This document shows, one piece after another, positions 11,492 through 22,857 of a DNA stretch of 64,000 nt; position 1 is the first letter of the stretch; every line of letters begins with the position of its first letter. The translations under genes and the position numbers were made by a program. The notes under the pieces were generated by a model. That model was not told the DNA's origin. It searched no databases and worked only from the letters and a program-made list of their open reading frames with translations. Where the stretch lies: contig OZ024724.1 in assembly GCA_964016875.1 (NCBI GenBank), positions 19,076,501 through 19,140,500 on the forward strand. Direction: 5' to 3'. The DNA comes from Fallopia convolvulus (lineage: Eukaryota > Streptophyta > Magnoliopsida > Caryophyllales > Polygonaceae).

Positions 11492-12332
11492 TGTAACATC
11501 CCCGGCCAAAGTGCATACGTCATTCGGCGTTCATATAAGATTAAGAGCATATGCATAGCATATTGGCATGACATATAGTAGGTTTTTAAAAGTAATATTT
11601 ATTTTCTGATTAAGTTTATTATAGTTTAAAAAGTTTTTAAGTAAAAAAATTAAATATTCGGCGTTCATATAACATACCTTCTGTTGCACAGAAGGTATGT
11701 TAACATATGGCATATGATATATGGTTACATGATGCACTTGATTGCATAGCATATTGCAATGAGATTAAAAGGACCTATGACTGTCTTGCCCTGAATTTGT
11801 ATGCCTAAGAGATGGTAAATGAACAAATGAGGCCTAAGATGCTTAAAAGTCAGTAATGGAAAAGAAAAAAAAGGTTGGTGTATGAAAAGAGTCAGTAATG
11901 TAAACCCGAGGCAGATTCAGGCTTGAACAGTTCATAGAATAATAAATCGGATACATCCTCATTTGCATTTGCATAGTAAATTCCTATGTGACATATATAA
12001 TATGTATGAATATGTATATTGAACAATTGATTGACATTGTGTGAAATAATTGATGATGGTTTATATTCACTTAGTATGCGACTCATGTAAATCGCAAAAC
12101 AATTTTTCAGACTCAGCTATAACTTACTAGCTTGTGTCTCTTTTAGAGGTCACATTCATACAGGTCGGCAGTTGAAGCTCAATGCAACCTTCTCCTCCTC
12201 ATTTTGCATCATAGACATATATGAGTTGTAATATAAAGTTAGAGTAATATGTATTTTAGTATGAGTAGTAACGACATAGAACTATGTGTGTGCAACCTTT
12301 TATGGTTGTTACTTTCTGTTATGTGCTTGTTT
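11492..12332 (+). repeat. 5' LTR of element B, with an internal deletion
   Basis: It starts TGTAACATCCCCGG and runs up to the primer site. It matches 14656-14820 and then jumps to the part matching 26520-27125, so about 0.7 kb present in the 3' LTR is absent here. Around the junction (11653-11700) a short duplicate of 'attcggcgttcatata' is seen, as might be left by a faulty repair. The first 160 bases differ from the 3' LTR by about 5%. Confidence 0.85.
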
Positions 12333-12333
12333 T

Positions 12334-12345
12334 TGGTATCAGAGC
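12334..12345 (+). promoter_or_regulatory. Element B primer-binding site
   Basis: TGGTATCAGAGC is an exact match to the complement of the 3' end of plant initiator tRNA-Met, placed immediately after the 5' LTR. Confidence 0.9.
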
Positions 12346-12599
12346 AGGGATATGATTATTTAAGGGCATGCATTCATAAGCATATGTAATTAACAATAGA
12401 TTGCATTCATGAGCATGATGCATAAAGGAAAGAAGGTTCATCCATGCCACATCAGTTTATAAGAGCATCTTATACATCACTACATGAGCATACATTTCAT
12501 ACGCATGTACCATTAGAAGAGAAAGTACAGAGGAAATGGTAAAGGTACAGATGATATATCGGAATTGTATAGTAGAGTTACTAGTTGATTTGATCTTGT

Positions 12600-14320
12600 T
12601 ATTCCTGCACGAGTTTGATATTATATTGGATATGATTGGTTTTCAAGATACCATGCTAAATTGGATTGTCTTAGAAATAGGTAGTGATAGACTCGCCTAG
12701 TAAATCTAGAGTGGTTTTCTACGATGATAGACAAAAGGTAACCATCTGCTTAATATCTGCAATAGCGGCTTTTCGCATGATCAGAGAGGTATGTGAGGCA
12801 TATCTGGCCCATGCAATAGACCGTACAGTTGAATGTGATGAGGTTGGAAATATTCCCGTTGTTAAAGATTTTTCAGATGTGTTTCCAAAGAATCTTCCTG
12901 GATTGCCACCTAATAGAGAGATAGAGTTTACTATGAAATTAATGTCAGGTAATGAATCGATTTCTATTCCTCCATATAGAATGGCTCCACTAGAGTTACA
13001 GGAACTGAAGAAACAGTTACAGGAGTTATTAGACAAAGGGTTCATTAGAGCTAGTGTACCACCTTGGGGTGCACCGATTTTATTTGTTAAAAAGAAAGAT
13101 GGTTCCTTACGATTGTGCATAGATTACAGAAAGTTGAATCAGGTGACAGTGAAGAACAAATATCCATTGACAAGAATAGATGCTGTATTTGATCAATTTC
13201 AAGGAGCAAAGGTATTTTCGAAGATAGACATTCGATCAGGATATCCTCAGTTAAAGATAGCTAAAGATGACATTGCCAAGACAACATTCAGGAGTCGATA
13301 TGGACATTATGAGTTTCTGATAATTCCATTTGGTTTGACTAATGCAGTAGCGACATTTATGACTTTGATGAACAAGGTGTTTCAATCTTTTCTAGATAGA
13401 TTTGTGATCATCATTATTCATGATATATTGGTATATTCGTGAAGTACATATGAGCATGTTGATCATTTGAGTACTGTGCTACAAGTCTTGAGGGATAAAA
13501 CAGTTGTATGCTAAACTAAGAAAGTGTGAATTCTGGTTTGATCATATGGTATTTTTAGGACATATAGTATCTGGAAGAGGTATAGAGGATTGATTCTAAA
13601 AAGTTTGAAGCAGTGGTAAACTGAAAAGCATCAACTAAGTTACAGAAGTTCGTACCTTTCTTAGTATGGCTGGATACTACACACTATCTGTGGAAGGATT
13701 CTCTATTGTAGCTGCACCACTTACTAAATTGCTATGAAAGAATGCTCAATTCCATTGAAATTCTACGTACCAACATAGCTTTGATAAGTTAAAGCAACGT
13801 CTAAATACAAAAACAATATTGAGAATTCTTATAGGTACAAGAAGATTTGGTATTTACATTGATGCTTCATATCAGAGTCTTGACTGTGTCTTTATGCTAG
13901 ATGGAAAGTAACTGCCTATGCATCATGACAATATCGACCACATAAAATTTCTTATCTTGTACATGATTTAGAGCTGGCAGCAGTAGTTTTTGCCCTAAAG
14001 ATTTGGCAGACATTATCTATATGGAGAAAGATTCTAAATCTTTACAGATCATAAGAGTTTGAAGTGAGTTGAACATGCGACAGATGCACTAGATGAAACT
14101 ACTGAAAGATTATGATTGTACAATCGAGCATCATCCTGGAAAGGCTAATGTTATAGTAGATGCTTTTAGTCGAAAGTTCAGTGGTGTGATGGCCAATATG
14201 CACATGACTTCATTATCAGATTTGATTTCTTTCCGAGGTGTAAATGCTAGACTACAACTAGAAAATTAAAGATGCAAATTTGAGATGGGAAGTTGATAGG
14301 ATTTATTGAACAGGATCGAC
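12600..14320 (+). pseudogene. Element B protease end, RT and RNase H remnant
   Basis: A protease tail can be made out around 12610-12665 with frame errors. The open frame 12684-13442 is Tekay-type RT: DFSDVFPKNLPGLPPNREIEF, PPYRMAPLEL, ILFVKKKDGSLRLCIDYRKLN, VFSKIDIRSGYPQLKI, IIPFGLTNAVATF. The active-site box, normally FIDDILVYS, reads IIHDILVYS, so the first of the two metal-binding Asp residues is His. After a stop at 13440-13442 the RT thumb and RNase H continue in several frames up to the 'HHPGKANVIVDAF'-like end near 14170. Integrase should follow but is absent: the sequence goes to the polypurine tract within about 480 bases. Confidence 0.85.
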
Positions 14321-14640
14321 AAGGTAAAGATATGTCATTTGACATTCAGGATGACACATTGATGTTTGACCCATATTCATAATGTTTTTCATGTTGGTAT
14401 CTTGTGACGGTATCAATCTGATCCTTCACATGTGTTAAGAGATTCAGAAATACAGCTTGCAGAGAATCAGAGTTACATAGAGGACCGATCATGATAGCAG
14501 ATTACAGAATCACACAGTTACAGAGATAGATTTTGAAAGTAATTTAGAAGAATCATGGTATAGAGCAAACATCTTGTGAAACAAAGGATAAGATCAGAAA
14601 GTCATATGAAGAGATAGCGAATTTTGAGGATAAAATTCTT

Positions 14641-14655
14641 ATAGAGGGGGAGAAA
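14641..14655 (+). promoter_or_regulatory. Element B polypurine tract
   Basis: ATAGAGGGGGAGAAA lies directly before the 3' LTR start TGTAAC at 14656. It is the plus-strand primer site of reverse transcription. Confidence 0.85.
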
Positions 14656-14952
14656 TGTAACTTCCCCGACCAAAGTGCATACATCATTCGGCGTTCATAT
14701 AAGATTAAGAGCATATGCATAGCATATTGGAATGACATATAGTAAGTTTTTAAAACTAATATTTATTTTCTGATTAAGTTTATTATAGTTTAAAAAGTTT
14801 TGAAGTAAAAAAATTAATTATTAATTATTTCAGGGTAAAGTGTGTAGTAAAGGAGATTTGAGGGTGGAAATCGCAATTTCTTACAATTTTAGCCGACTTT
14901 CTCAGCCGACCTATGCATGAAAAGATAGGAGAGGGGAAAAGGCACAGTTCCA
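14656..14952 (+). repeat. 3' LTR of element B, left part
   Basis: The first 297 bases match the start of the 5' LTR at 11492 and then carry sequence deleted from that copy. The part ends in ttcca (14948-14952), the left target-site duplication of the SIRE element. Confidence 0.9.
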
Positions 14953-16010
14953 TGTTGGATCGTAATCTGTTAGCAGTGAGCTTGGGAACTGGCAATTAAG
15001 CTGTTCCCAAGGCAGCGGAAGTAAATAATCGCAAGTGATAAAAACAGTGAAAGGCACAGTTCCTTTATAGAGGAACCCCACTACAACCAACTAGTTGTAT
15101 GGGTAAACCTCTACCTCCGCTTGGAGGATTTTGAATGACTTACTTATATTGATTGCTTTGTTCCTTAGTTACACAGCCAGATTTACACTTCTCTGTTCCT
15201 ACAAGTTCTTCCTAACTCTAGCAACACTAGTAAATCCTCTCAACTGAGTTCCTAAGCTCACAACAGCAAAAGACAAGTAACTCAAACCTTACGATGACTT
15301 CTCAGTTCCCTTGCTCCTGGGAACTTCAGCTTCACCGTCGTCGAGATCACACACTCACCGACGGGGACTTCTCTTCCTTTTCTTTCTTTTCTCTGATGTG
15401 GGTGTTTGAGAGTTCTAAGAGAAGTACTCAGACCGAGTACTATTCATTTGGCTTTATAGTCCATTTAGCTTGGACAGTCGCATCTTTCGTTTGTGTCCAA
15501 AATGCCCTTTGCTTGATGCCCAAATTGTACTTTCTTCACATGTGACTTTGGTTTGAACTAGGTCAACTTCTTGGATCAATCGGACCGTTGGATGAAGCGT
15601 GACAATTTGATCCTCAGACTGTTCCCTCGGGCTGTCTGAGACAGAATCCCACGATCTGCGCTGAACGGTCGTTGTCCTCACATGTGAGTTCCCATGTCAT
15701 GGGAACTGACTTCTTCAGAGTTCCCTTGATGGAAACTTTTCATCGTTGTAAGCTTGTGTTCTCTTGATTGTTTGTGGGAGTTCCCACTTCATAGGAACTT
15801 TCCTCTTAAGAGTTCCCTTGATGGAAACTCTTCATTGTGGCCTGCAGTGGCTTTTGGTCATTCGTAGGAGTTCTTGGCTGTACCTGTGTTCCTTAGAAAA
15901 ACTTGAACAAACCACATTAGTTACCTATGGTGTTTGTCATTATCAAAACTTAAGAGAATTGAATCATTGATCCGTTGTTTAGAACCAGAGGTCCCAACAA
16001 CGTCCCAACA
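14953..16010 (-). repeat. 3' LTR of the SIRE element
   Basis: A 1058-base LTR. On the element strand it starts TGTTGGGACG and ends with the reverse complement of TGTTGGATCG. The inner neighbour on the element strand is a purine-rich AAAAAGGTGGAAAT (16011-16024), the probable polypurine tract. The LTR is studded with GGGAAC/GTTCCC words. Confidence 0.95.
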
Positions 16011-16410
16011 ATTTCCACCTTTTTGATGATGACAAACCCATCACAAAAATGCAAGTATTTCAATGAATGATATGCTGATGAGTTCCTAAGTATAATTTTG
16101 GAGAGTCATTTTTTGGTGAAACACTTAGATTTGGGAGCCACTTCTGGTGAGACACATAGTTCCTATTAAGCTTTTTATGCAGTTGTTCCCCCTTAGCTTA
16201 TGCGTGGTCTGTGATAACTTAAACTTTTAACTCATCTCGCATTTTTTGTCTTTCCCCCTTTTGACATCATCGAAAACAAGTAAAGCAAGAGGAAGGAAGG
16301 GAACACGCAATCAAAATAAAGACCATTTCATTACTTAAGATAATATGTACAATGGGAACCTAAGTACAATTTGTGGTCATTTTTGGATTAAGGGAACACG
16401 AGGGGGGAGA
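16011..16410 (-). other. SIRE 3' untranslated region
   Basis: About 400 bases between the stop of the extra ORF and the 3' LTR. Apart from the polypurine tract at its LTR end I see no feature in it. Confidence 0.6.
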
Positions 16411-18801
16411 TCATGGGTTCTGAGGGAACAGGGCGTCACAGAGGCGCGTAAGGACTTGTGTAAGCTTTTCTTGTCCTCTGGCCAACACTTCTTGGTCCCT
16501 AGCAATCTGGTCGAGGGTGTTGGCAATGCGGAGCAACACTGGAGAGTTCCCCTCTTGTGAACCAGACTCTAGTGGAGCCGTCTCCTCTACAGGCTCCGAG
16601 TGCCTCATCTTCTGGGAAACTGTAATGTCCAGTTCCCTTCCAAGCTCGATTTCGTCTTTAGAGGTGTCGTAAAGACCCTCTTTTTGTAGGAGCTTCTTGA
16701 TCAGCCCGGAGTAGGAAAGGGAGTGGGACTTGGAGGCCATGCACTTCTCCATGTGCCCAAGGATTATTCGGGGAAGATTTATGGGCTTCTTGAGGAGGAA
16801 GTGGTAGAGGATGATGGCATCTGGGATGTTGACGACCAAGCGCTTCTCTTGGTGCGGGATCACCACGTTGATGATGAATTGGTGAGCGAGCTTGGCAACC
16901 AAGGATAGGTGATGCGTCGAGAGGACTTTAGAGGGAACCCGACCCTCGAAGATTGTGTTGCACACCTCGGCGCTATTGAAGTCGCCCCAGAGCTTGCTGG
17001 GCACCTCGCTGAGCCCTTGACCAAGGACCTGGAGTTGAAGGCGGATTGTCGACGTTGTAAAAATGAACTCGTCGCCTTCGTGGGAGAGAGTTCCCTGAGT
17101 GCCGTCGTTGGTGATAGTGAAGTTGTTGTAGAATCGACGCACTTGTGAGGGATCTACGCTCACAGTCTCTTGGCAGAGTCTCTCCCAGCCCTGGGCCTTG
17201 ATCAGGTCCCACAGTTCCCCTAGACCATTTTCAGTCAACACTTCTTCTGAAACAATGAGGTGAGGAAGAAGCTTCTTGTGCTCATCGACATGATGCTTGG
17301 TGGTCCCCTTCCCCTTCCTTGAAGTGCTTTTAGATGTGTTCCCCCTAGAGACCGTGCGAGGTCCTTTCTGCTGAGGAGGTGCAGCCGCTTCAATCATAAG
17401 CACGCGGTCCCTTGGTGGTTGGGAACTCGTGGACACCACCATTTGGTGTCCAGGTGTAGGGATCTGTGCTTGCTCCTTAGCATCTGGAGCTTTTTCTTCT
17501 TCGTCGACCTCATTTTGGGAGGTCCCTTCTTCCTCGGAGGAGCTCGATCTTGAGCCCTCCGCGTCATCTTCAGGATGACTCGTTGTTGCCTCAGCACCTC
17601 CAGCTGGTGCGAGGTCCCTACTCTCCATGGGCTCTTCAGGAGCCACCTTTTCTGGGGACTTTGTCCCTTGGGAGACTGTGTGCTCAGAGGTGCCCCGATT
17701 GAGCTCGTCCTCAATTGCCTTGAGCTGGGTTTCCTCCTCGAGAGTTCCCGTGATGATCGGAGGAGGGTCCTTGGTCATTTTGCCGATGACCACAGAGAGA
17801 GGAAGATCGTCGTCGTCTGAGGTGAGAGCGACGGTACTTTTGGATGGTGAGAGAGAGGGGAGTTTGGTGGTGGTGGGAGATGTGATGGAAGAGGGGAGAG
17901 TAGAAGAAGGAAGAGGGGTGGTTAGTTGAGTGGAAAGGGGAGGAAGAGATCTGGTGACCTGGGGAGTAGAGATCCCCAAAGTAGAACTGGGAGTGGTGGA
18001 AATGTGTTTTGGTGAGGAGGGAGGAGAAGGGGTTTTGTGAGGTGAAGGTGGAGTTGGAGATCCCGTAATGATGGGAACGGGAGGAAGTGAAGAAGGTTGG
18101 GATGGTAGAGTTCCCATCGTGGCGGGAACTGGAGAAGGTGGCGGAGGAGGAGGAGTTGGTCGTTTTGTGGGAGGAGGTTTGGGAGGTCCCTCGATTTGAA
18201 GAGGAGGGATGGAGGAGGAAGAGGGGAGTAGACTCTGGGGTTCGGAGGTCCCATCGTCGGAAGGGAAAGGGTAAGGAGGTTTGGGAGCACAAGAACTCTC
18301 CTTGGAGCAGTTCAGGTAGTCCTCAAACTTGAAGAAAGCCTTCTTTCTGGGCTCCGAGAATTCAGAGGCCTCAGAGTGTTTACGCTTTTTGGATTTGGAG
18401 GGGTCGTGGGAGTGTTTGGATTTTTTGGATTTTGAGGGATCTTTTGATGAGTGGCGGCGTTTGGATGAATGGCGGTGTTTGGATTTATGGGGTTTTTCAT
18501 TGATTGAGGGGCGAGCGTCTCCGAAGTTGTCAACGATGACAACTCCGGAGGAGGTGTTGGTATTTGGAGGAGGGAGAGGAAGAGATTCAGAGGAGGAAGA
18601 GGTCCAGGAGACGGTTTCGTCGGCCTGAGGAGGAGGAGGGGGCAAGAAGGGGCTTACTTGATTGTATAGCCCTTGGATAAGAACATCCTTCATCGTTGGG
18701 TCCGATTCTTGCTCGATCTCTTGTAGTTGAGAGACGAAGAGGATGCGAGGATTGGCATGTACCCACGCTTTGATCTGGGCGAAGGTGTGTTGAGGGGCCA
18801 T
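16411..18801 (-). CDS. Extra ORF of the SIRE element, 796 aa, function unknown ('env-like' position)
   Basis: An uninterrupted 796-codon frame downstream of pol on the same strand. Residues 104-154 are a Lys/His/Ser/Arg-rich block (KSKKSKH, KSKKRKH) that looks like a nuclear targeting or nucleic-acid binding tract. Residues 180-325 are Pro/Ser/Thr-rich, and 328-440 are acidic. Residues about 512-690 form the only globular-looking part, with WDLIKAQGWERL, VRRFYNNF, KLAHQFIINVVIP and ALLY/YHFLLKKPIN-like spacing. This recalls the domain annotated in plants as 'putative plant transposon protein'; that is from memory and needs a profile search. The last 40 residues (RIANTLDQIARDQ to LTRLCDALF) should be helical. 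SIRE elements are known to carry an env-like ORF here, but I see neither signal peptide nor membrane segment. The start ATG is the first in a frame open since a TAA near 18913. Pol ends 742 bases upstream. Confidence 0.75.
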   Translation of the reverse strand: MAPQHTFAQIKAWVHANPRILFVSQLQEIEQESDPTMKDVLIQGLYNQVSPFLPPPPPQADETVSWTSSSSESLPLPPPNTNTSSGVVIVDNFGDARPSINEKPHKSKHRHSSKRRHSSKDPSKSKKSKHSHDPSKSKKRKHSEASEFSEPRKKAFFKFEDYLNCSKESSCAPKPPYPFPSDDGTSEPQSLLPSSSSIPPLQIEGPPKPPPTKRPTPPPPPPSPVPATMGTLPSQPSSLPPVPIITGSPTPPSPHKTPSPPSSPKHISTTPSSTLGISTPQVTRSLPPLSTQLTTPLPSSTLPSSITSPTTTKLPSLSPSKSTVALTSDDDDLPLSVVIGKMTKDPPPIITGTLEEETQLKAIEDELNRGTSEHTVSQGTKSPEKVAPEEPMESRDLAPAGGAEATTSHPEDDAEGSRSSSSEEEGTSQNEVDEEEKAPDAKEQAQIPTPGHQMVVSTSSQPPRDRVLMIEAAAPPQQKGPRTVSRGNTSKSTSRKGKGTTKHHVDEHKKLLPHLIVSEEVLTENGLGELWDLIKAQGWERLCQETVSVDPSQVRRFYNNFTITNDGTQGTLSHEGDEFIFTTSTIRLQLQVLGQGLSEVPSKLWGDFNSAEVCNTIFEGRVPSKVLSTHHLSLVAKLAHQFIINVVIPHQEKRLVVNIPDAIILYHFLLKKPINLPRIILGHMEKCMASKSHSLSYSGLIKKLLQKEGLYDTSKDEIELGRELDITVSQKMRHSEPVEETAPLESGSQEGNSPVLLRIANTLDQIARDQEVLARGQEKLTQVLTRLCDALFPQNP

Positions 18802-19542
18802 TTTTGTAAGAGATTGGGAGGTTTCTTGAAAAGAGAGTGAAAGAGATTTGGGGAAGACGATTGACAGAGATGTAAGAGGGAATAAAGGTACCTAATGAAC
18901 GTGAAAGAGGGGTTTTAAAGGAGAGAGGAGGTGAAGGGTAGAAAGGGAAGTGGAATAACCTCGATAACCGTTGCCCAATGAACGTGGGGCGCCGTTTCAA
19001 CTTCTCAAGCACGCCTCTGGACACGCGTCACGATCTCTTGGGAAGTCCTTTTCAAATTTTGAATACTTGGCCTTTAACGCTTCAGAGCCTCTGACACAAA
19101 AGTCCGCTTCCCAAGTGACGGTTTTTCTTTGCAGATTAGTCAGCGTTCCCTTTGTAGATGCATCAGTTCCCATGATCTTATCAAGGTCAGGGAGAGTGAA
19201 GTGGTTAAGGGAACTTCACACTCATCTTTTTGTGGGGCTAGGGAACTCAAAGGGAAACAGACAATTTGCAACTCGATAGAGGAAATATTTTGGCTCATGA
19301 GAAGCATTTGTCTGATCCCTAGCTTAGGGTGGGTCATATGATCAACCGTCATGGTGGCTTGTAATGAGGGATAAAGGGAACTCTGGTTGATCATTTTGGG
19401 CCAAAAGAAATAGAGTTCCTTTGTACACATTTTTCTCTAGACTAGTAATCATGGCATAGTGAAAGCAATAAATCCAAGTTCCCTATCATGCAATCTTATA
19501 TAAACTAGTCAGGCATTAAGAGAGAGACAAACAGGGACTTGT
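18802..19542 (-). other. Spacer between SIRE pol and the extra ORF
   Basis: The 741-base spacer has no domain I recognise. The frame of the extra ORF is closed by a TAA about 110 bases upstream of its ATG, and pol itself ends in TAA, so the ORF is not an extension of pol. Expression would need a separate or spliced transcript, an inference. Confidence 0.6.
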
Positions 19543-22500
19543 TTAGTTTAGAGTTATCATCCCTAGAAGCATTCGAAAACGCTGGTAAGGACGTCTGTCT
19601 AAAGCTTTGGTAAGAATGTCCGCAATTTGCTCTTCAGTTCTACAGTGTTCCATCGAGATGTTCCCATTTTCGACATTGTCACGTAGAAAGTGATGCCTTA
19701 TATCAATATGCTTAGTTCTAGAATGATGCACAGGATTTTTGGAAATGTTTATGGCACTAGTGTTATCACAGAGTATGGGAACTGGGCTAAAAGACATACC
19801 GTAATCCTGGAGTTGTGACTTAAGCCATAGAACCTGGGAACAGCATGATGAGACTAAGCATGACCATAGAAAATGGGGCATTCCTGATGTGCTCTTTCTG
19901 TCAACCAAGTGCCCTGCAAAATCTGCATCTGTGTATGCAATGAGCTCAAGGGAACTGTTCCTTGGATACCATAGGCACAAGTTATCGTTCCCTTTGAGAT
20001 ACCTGAAAATTCTCTTCACCTCTTTCAGGTGTGATTCCTTGGGGTTAGCTTGAAAACGAGCACAAAGACATACAGAGAACATGATATCAGGTCTACTAGC
20101 TGTTAAGTAGAGAAGGGACCCGATCATACTTCGATAGTTCCTTTGGTCCACACTAATACCTGTTTCATCTGCATTGAGCCTTGAATTTGGTGAGATGGGA
20201 GTGTCGATGGGTTTGGAGTGTTCCATTCCATACTTCACGAGCATTTCCTTGATGTATTTCTGTTGATGAATCTTTGTTCCCTCCTTTGTTTGGGATATTT
20301 GAAGTCCCAAGAAGAACGTGAGTTCCCCAATGAGACTCATCTCAAAATCACTGCTCATGAGGTCCTTAAACTTCTCTACAAGAGTTTCGTTAGTTGCTCC
20401 AAACACAATGTCATCAACATATACTTGAACAATCAAAATGTCTTTAGATTCTTTCTTTAAAAACAAAGTCTTGTCTATGGAACCACGAATGTATCCATGG
20501 GACAAGAGGAATTGAGCAAACCTGTCATACCAAGCTCGGGGAGCTTGTTTGAGTCCGTAAAGGGCCCTTTCCAGGAAATAGACATGGTTGGGTAGTTTCT
20601 CATCTTCGAATCCTGGAGGTTGGGCCACATACACTTCTTCCTTGAGATGGCCATTTAGGAAGGTTGTTTTCACATCCATTTGATAAAGTTTGAATCCCTT
20701 GTGAGCGGCATAGGCGATGAGGAGTCTGATTGCCTCGATTCTGGCAACTGGTGCGAAGGTCTCATCGTAGTCAATCCCTTCCTCTTGCATGTATCCTTGT
20801 GCTACTAACCTAGCCTTGTTCCTTGCTACAACTCCAGTATCATCGAGCTTGTTCCTAAAAACCCATCGAGTTCCTATGATGTTCTTGTTTTTGGGCCTAG
20901 GAACTAGCTTCCAAACTTTGTTCCTCTCGAATTGGTGGAGTTCCTCTTGCATGGCTTGAATCCAATCTGGGTCCTTTAATGCTTCTTTGATATTTTTGGG
21001 TTCCACCATTGAAACAAACGCGTTAAAAGCACAAAAGTTATTGAGAGAGGAACGAGTTTGCACACCTTTATCAAGAGGGGAGATGATGTTTTCAAGGGGA
21101 TGGTCCTTCCTTTGTTGAAAGGTTCTTGTATGCGTGAGTTCCTTTGCATGTGTATCATCCTCAGTTGGTGTTTCTTTGTCATGGGAACTCTCATCTCCAG
21201 CTTCTTCATTTGATGTTTCTTCAGAGATTTCTGGCAGGTTCCCTCTTTGTTCCCCTTGAATACTTGATTCTAGCAGGGTATTGTCTTGGGGGACAGCAGA
21301 GTTGTTCCCTGAAGAGGGGACCTCGAGAGAGTTGGAGGTGTCTTGTAGTTCTTCTGAGGAAGGAGCCTCGAGGGAGGTTTGATCAGTGAGGGTTGGACCT
21401 TCGTCGTTGTTCCCTGGTTGTGGGATATTGCTTGCACTTGGATAGTCTTCATCCCTTTTCCTTGGCTCATCTTCGTCATCATCATCGTCTTCATGTCTGA
21501 CTAACTTGAACAGAGTTCCCTTCCCTTGGGTCTCGGTTACCATCTTTATAGACTTTTCATTGAAGACGACATGAATGCTTTCCTCTATCTTCTTGGTTCT
21601 TTTATTGTAGACCCTGTAAGCCTTGCTTTGTGATGAGTATCCCAGGAAGATCCCTTTGTCACTTCTGGGGTCGAATTTGCCAAGATTGTCTTTGCCGTTG
21701 TTGTGAACAAAGCATGTGCAACCAAATGTTCTCAAGTGTGAGATGTTTGGTTTTCTCCCTTTGATGAGTTCATAGGAGGTCTTGTTGATCAGGGGCCTTG
21801 TCATGGCTCGATTCAGGATGTATGTAGCTGTGGAGATGGCTTCAGTCCAGAAGTACTCAGGAACTCCACTTTCGATCATCATGGTTCTAGCCATGTCCTC
21901 CAGAGTTCTGTTCTTTCTCTCGACCACTCCATTTTGCTGAGGAGTGCGAGGTGTTGAAAAGTTGTGAGAGATCCCATTTTGCTCATAGAAGTTTAGGAAC
22001 TCCGAGTTTCGAAACTCAGTTCCGTGATCAAATCTGATTGCTTTCAGTTTCAGCCCCAAGCTTACTTCTGTTCTTTTGATGAAGGGCTCAAATTCTTCAA
22101 ACGCTTGTGATTTTGCCTTCAAGAAAATAACCCAGGTGAATCTTGAAAAATCATCAATTAAAACATACATGTACCTTTTTCCACCGTAGCTAGTTGTTCT
22201 CATGGGACCACAGAGATCCATGTGAATTAACTCCAGGGACCTGGTTGTGCTTACCACCTTCTTGGGTTTGAAGGAGGTCCTGGTCTGTTTCCCTCGAACA
22301 CATGCTTCACACATTTTGACTTCTTCGAGATTGATCCGTGGAAGACCAATGACCAGATCCTATAGATAAAGCTTCAGGATTTGATTTACACCAGCATGTC
22401 CCAGTCTTCGATGCCAGAGTTCCGTGTCATCTTGGGAACTCGCAAGGCACAGCTTCATTGGTGGTTCAAAGTTGGTGTCCACCACATACACATTGTTGTA

Positions 22501-22836
22501 TCTTCTTCCTCTCAGAATTACTTTGTTGGTCTTCTTGTTGATGACGAGATATTCATCTGAGTCGAAAGTGACGATGTTGTTCCCTTGATCACACATCTGG
22601 GAGACACTCAGCAGATTGTATCCCAGATCCTTTACCAGATTTACGTTGCTAACTTTAATAGATCTATTTAGCAACACTTCTCCTTTTCCAATAACTTCTC
22701 CCTTGTTCTTGTTGCCAAATGAGACGTGGCCTCCTTCGGCATGAGTGTGGAGTGAGATGAGGATATCCTTGTTTCCTGTCATATGGTTCGAGCATCCACT
22801 ATCTATGAACCATGTACTGTTCCCTGTCACTGCCAC
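19543..22836 (-). pseudogene. SIRE pol: protease, integrase, reverse transcriptase, RNase H
   Basis: Protease begins near 22836 with WFIDSGCSNHMTG, the catalytic DSG intact, followed by the Gag-pre-integrase block ELWHRRLGHAG. A TAG at 22360-22362 interrupts the frame. From 22314 a 923-codon frame carries MCEACVRGKQ, integrase with D33, D96 and E132 (exact DD35E spacing), the plant Copia RT with the YVDDIVFGAT active site, and RNase H. In RNase H the segment DADFAGHLVDRKSTSG is present, but the sequence then passes straight to SSCCSQVLWLKSQL. The usual 'SKKQ ... ALSTAEAEY' segment of about two dozen residues with a catalytic Glu is missing, near 19850. The frame is otherwise complete up to ALDRRPYQRFRMLLGM. 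Stop codon plus RNase H deletion make this copy defective. Confidence 0.92.
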
Positions 22837-22857
22837 CTACAAGGAAAAGTTAGTGTT

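Noticed and set aside
12334..12345. tRNA gene at the TGGTATCAGAGC sites
   Set aside because: Only the short complement of the tRNA 3' end is present at each LTR boundary; these are primer sites and no tRNA cloverleaf is seen.
17711..18292. Overlapping Ser/Pro/His-rich and Leu/Pro-rich frames inside the SIRE extra ORF
   Set aside because: They are alternative frames of a Pro/Ser/Thr-rich coding stretch; low-complexity DNA opens the other frames.
19543..22314. Intact, active Copia pol
   Set aside because: The 923-codon frame is long, but the RNase H catalytic segment is missing and the protease part is cut off by a TAG.
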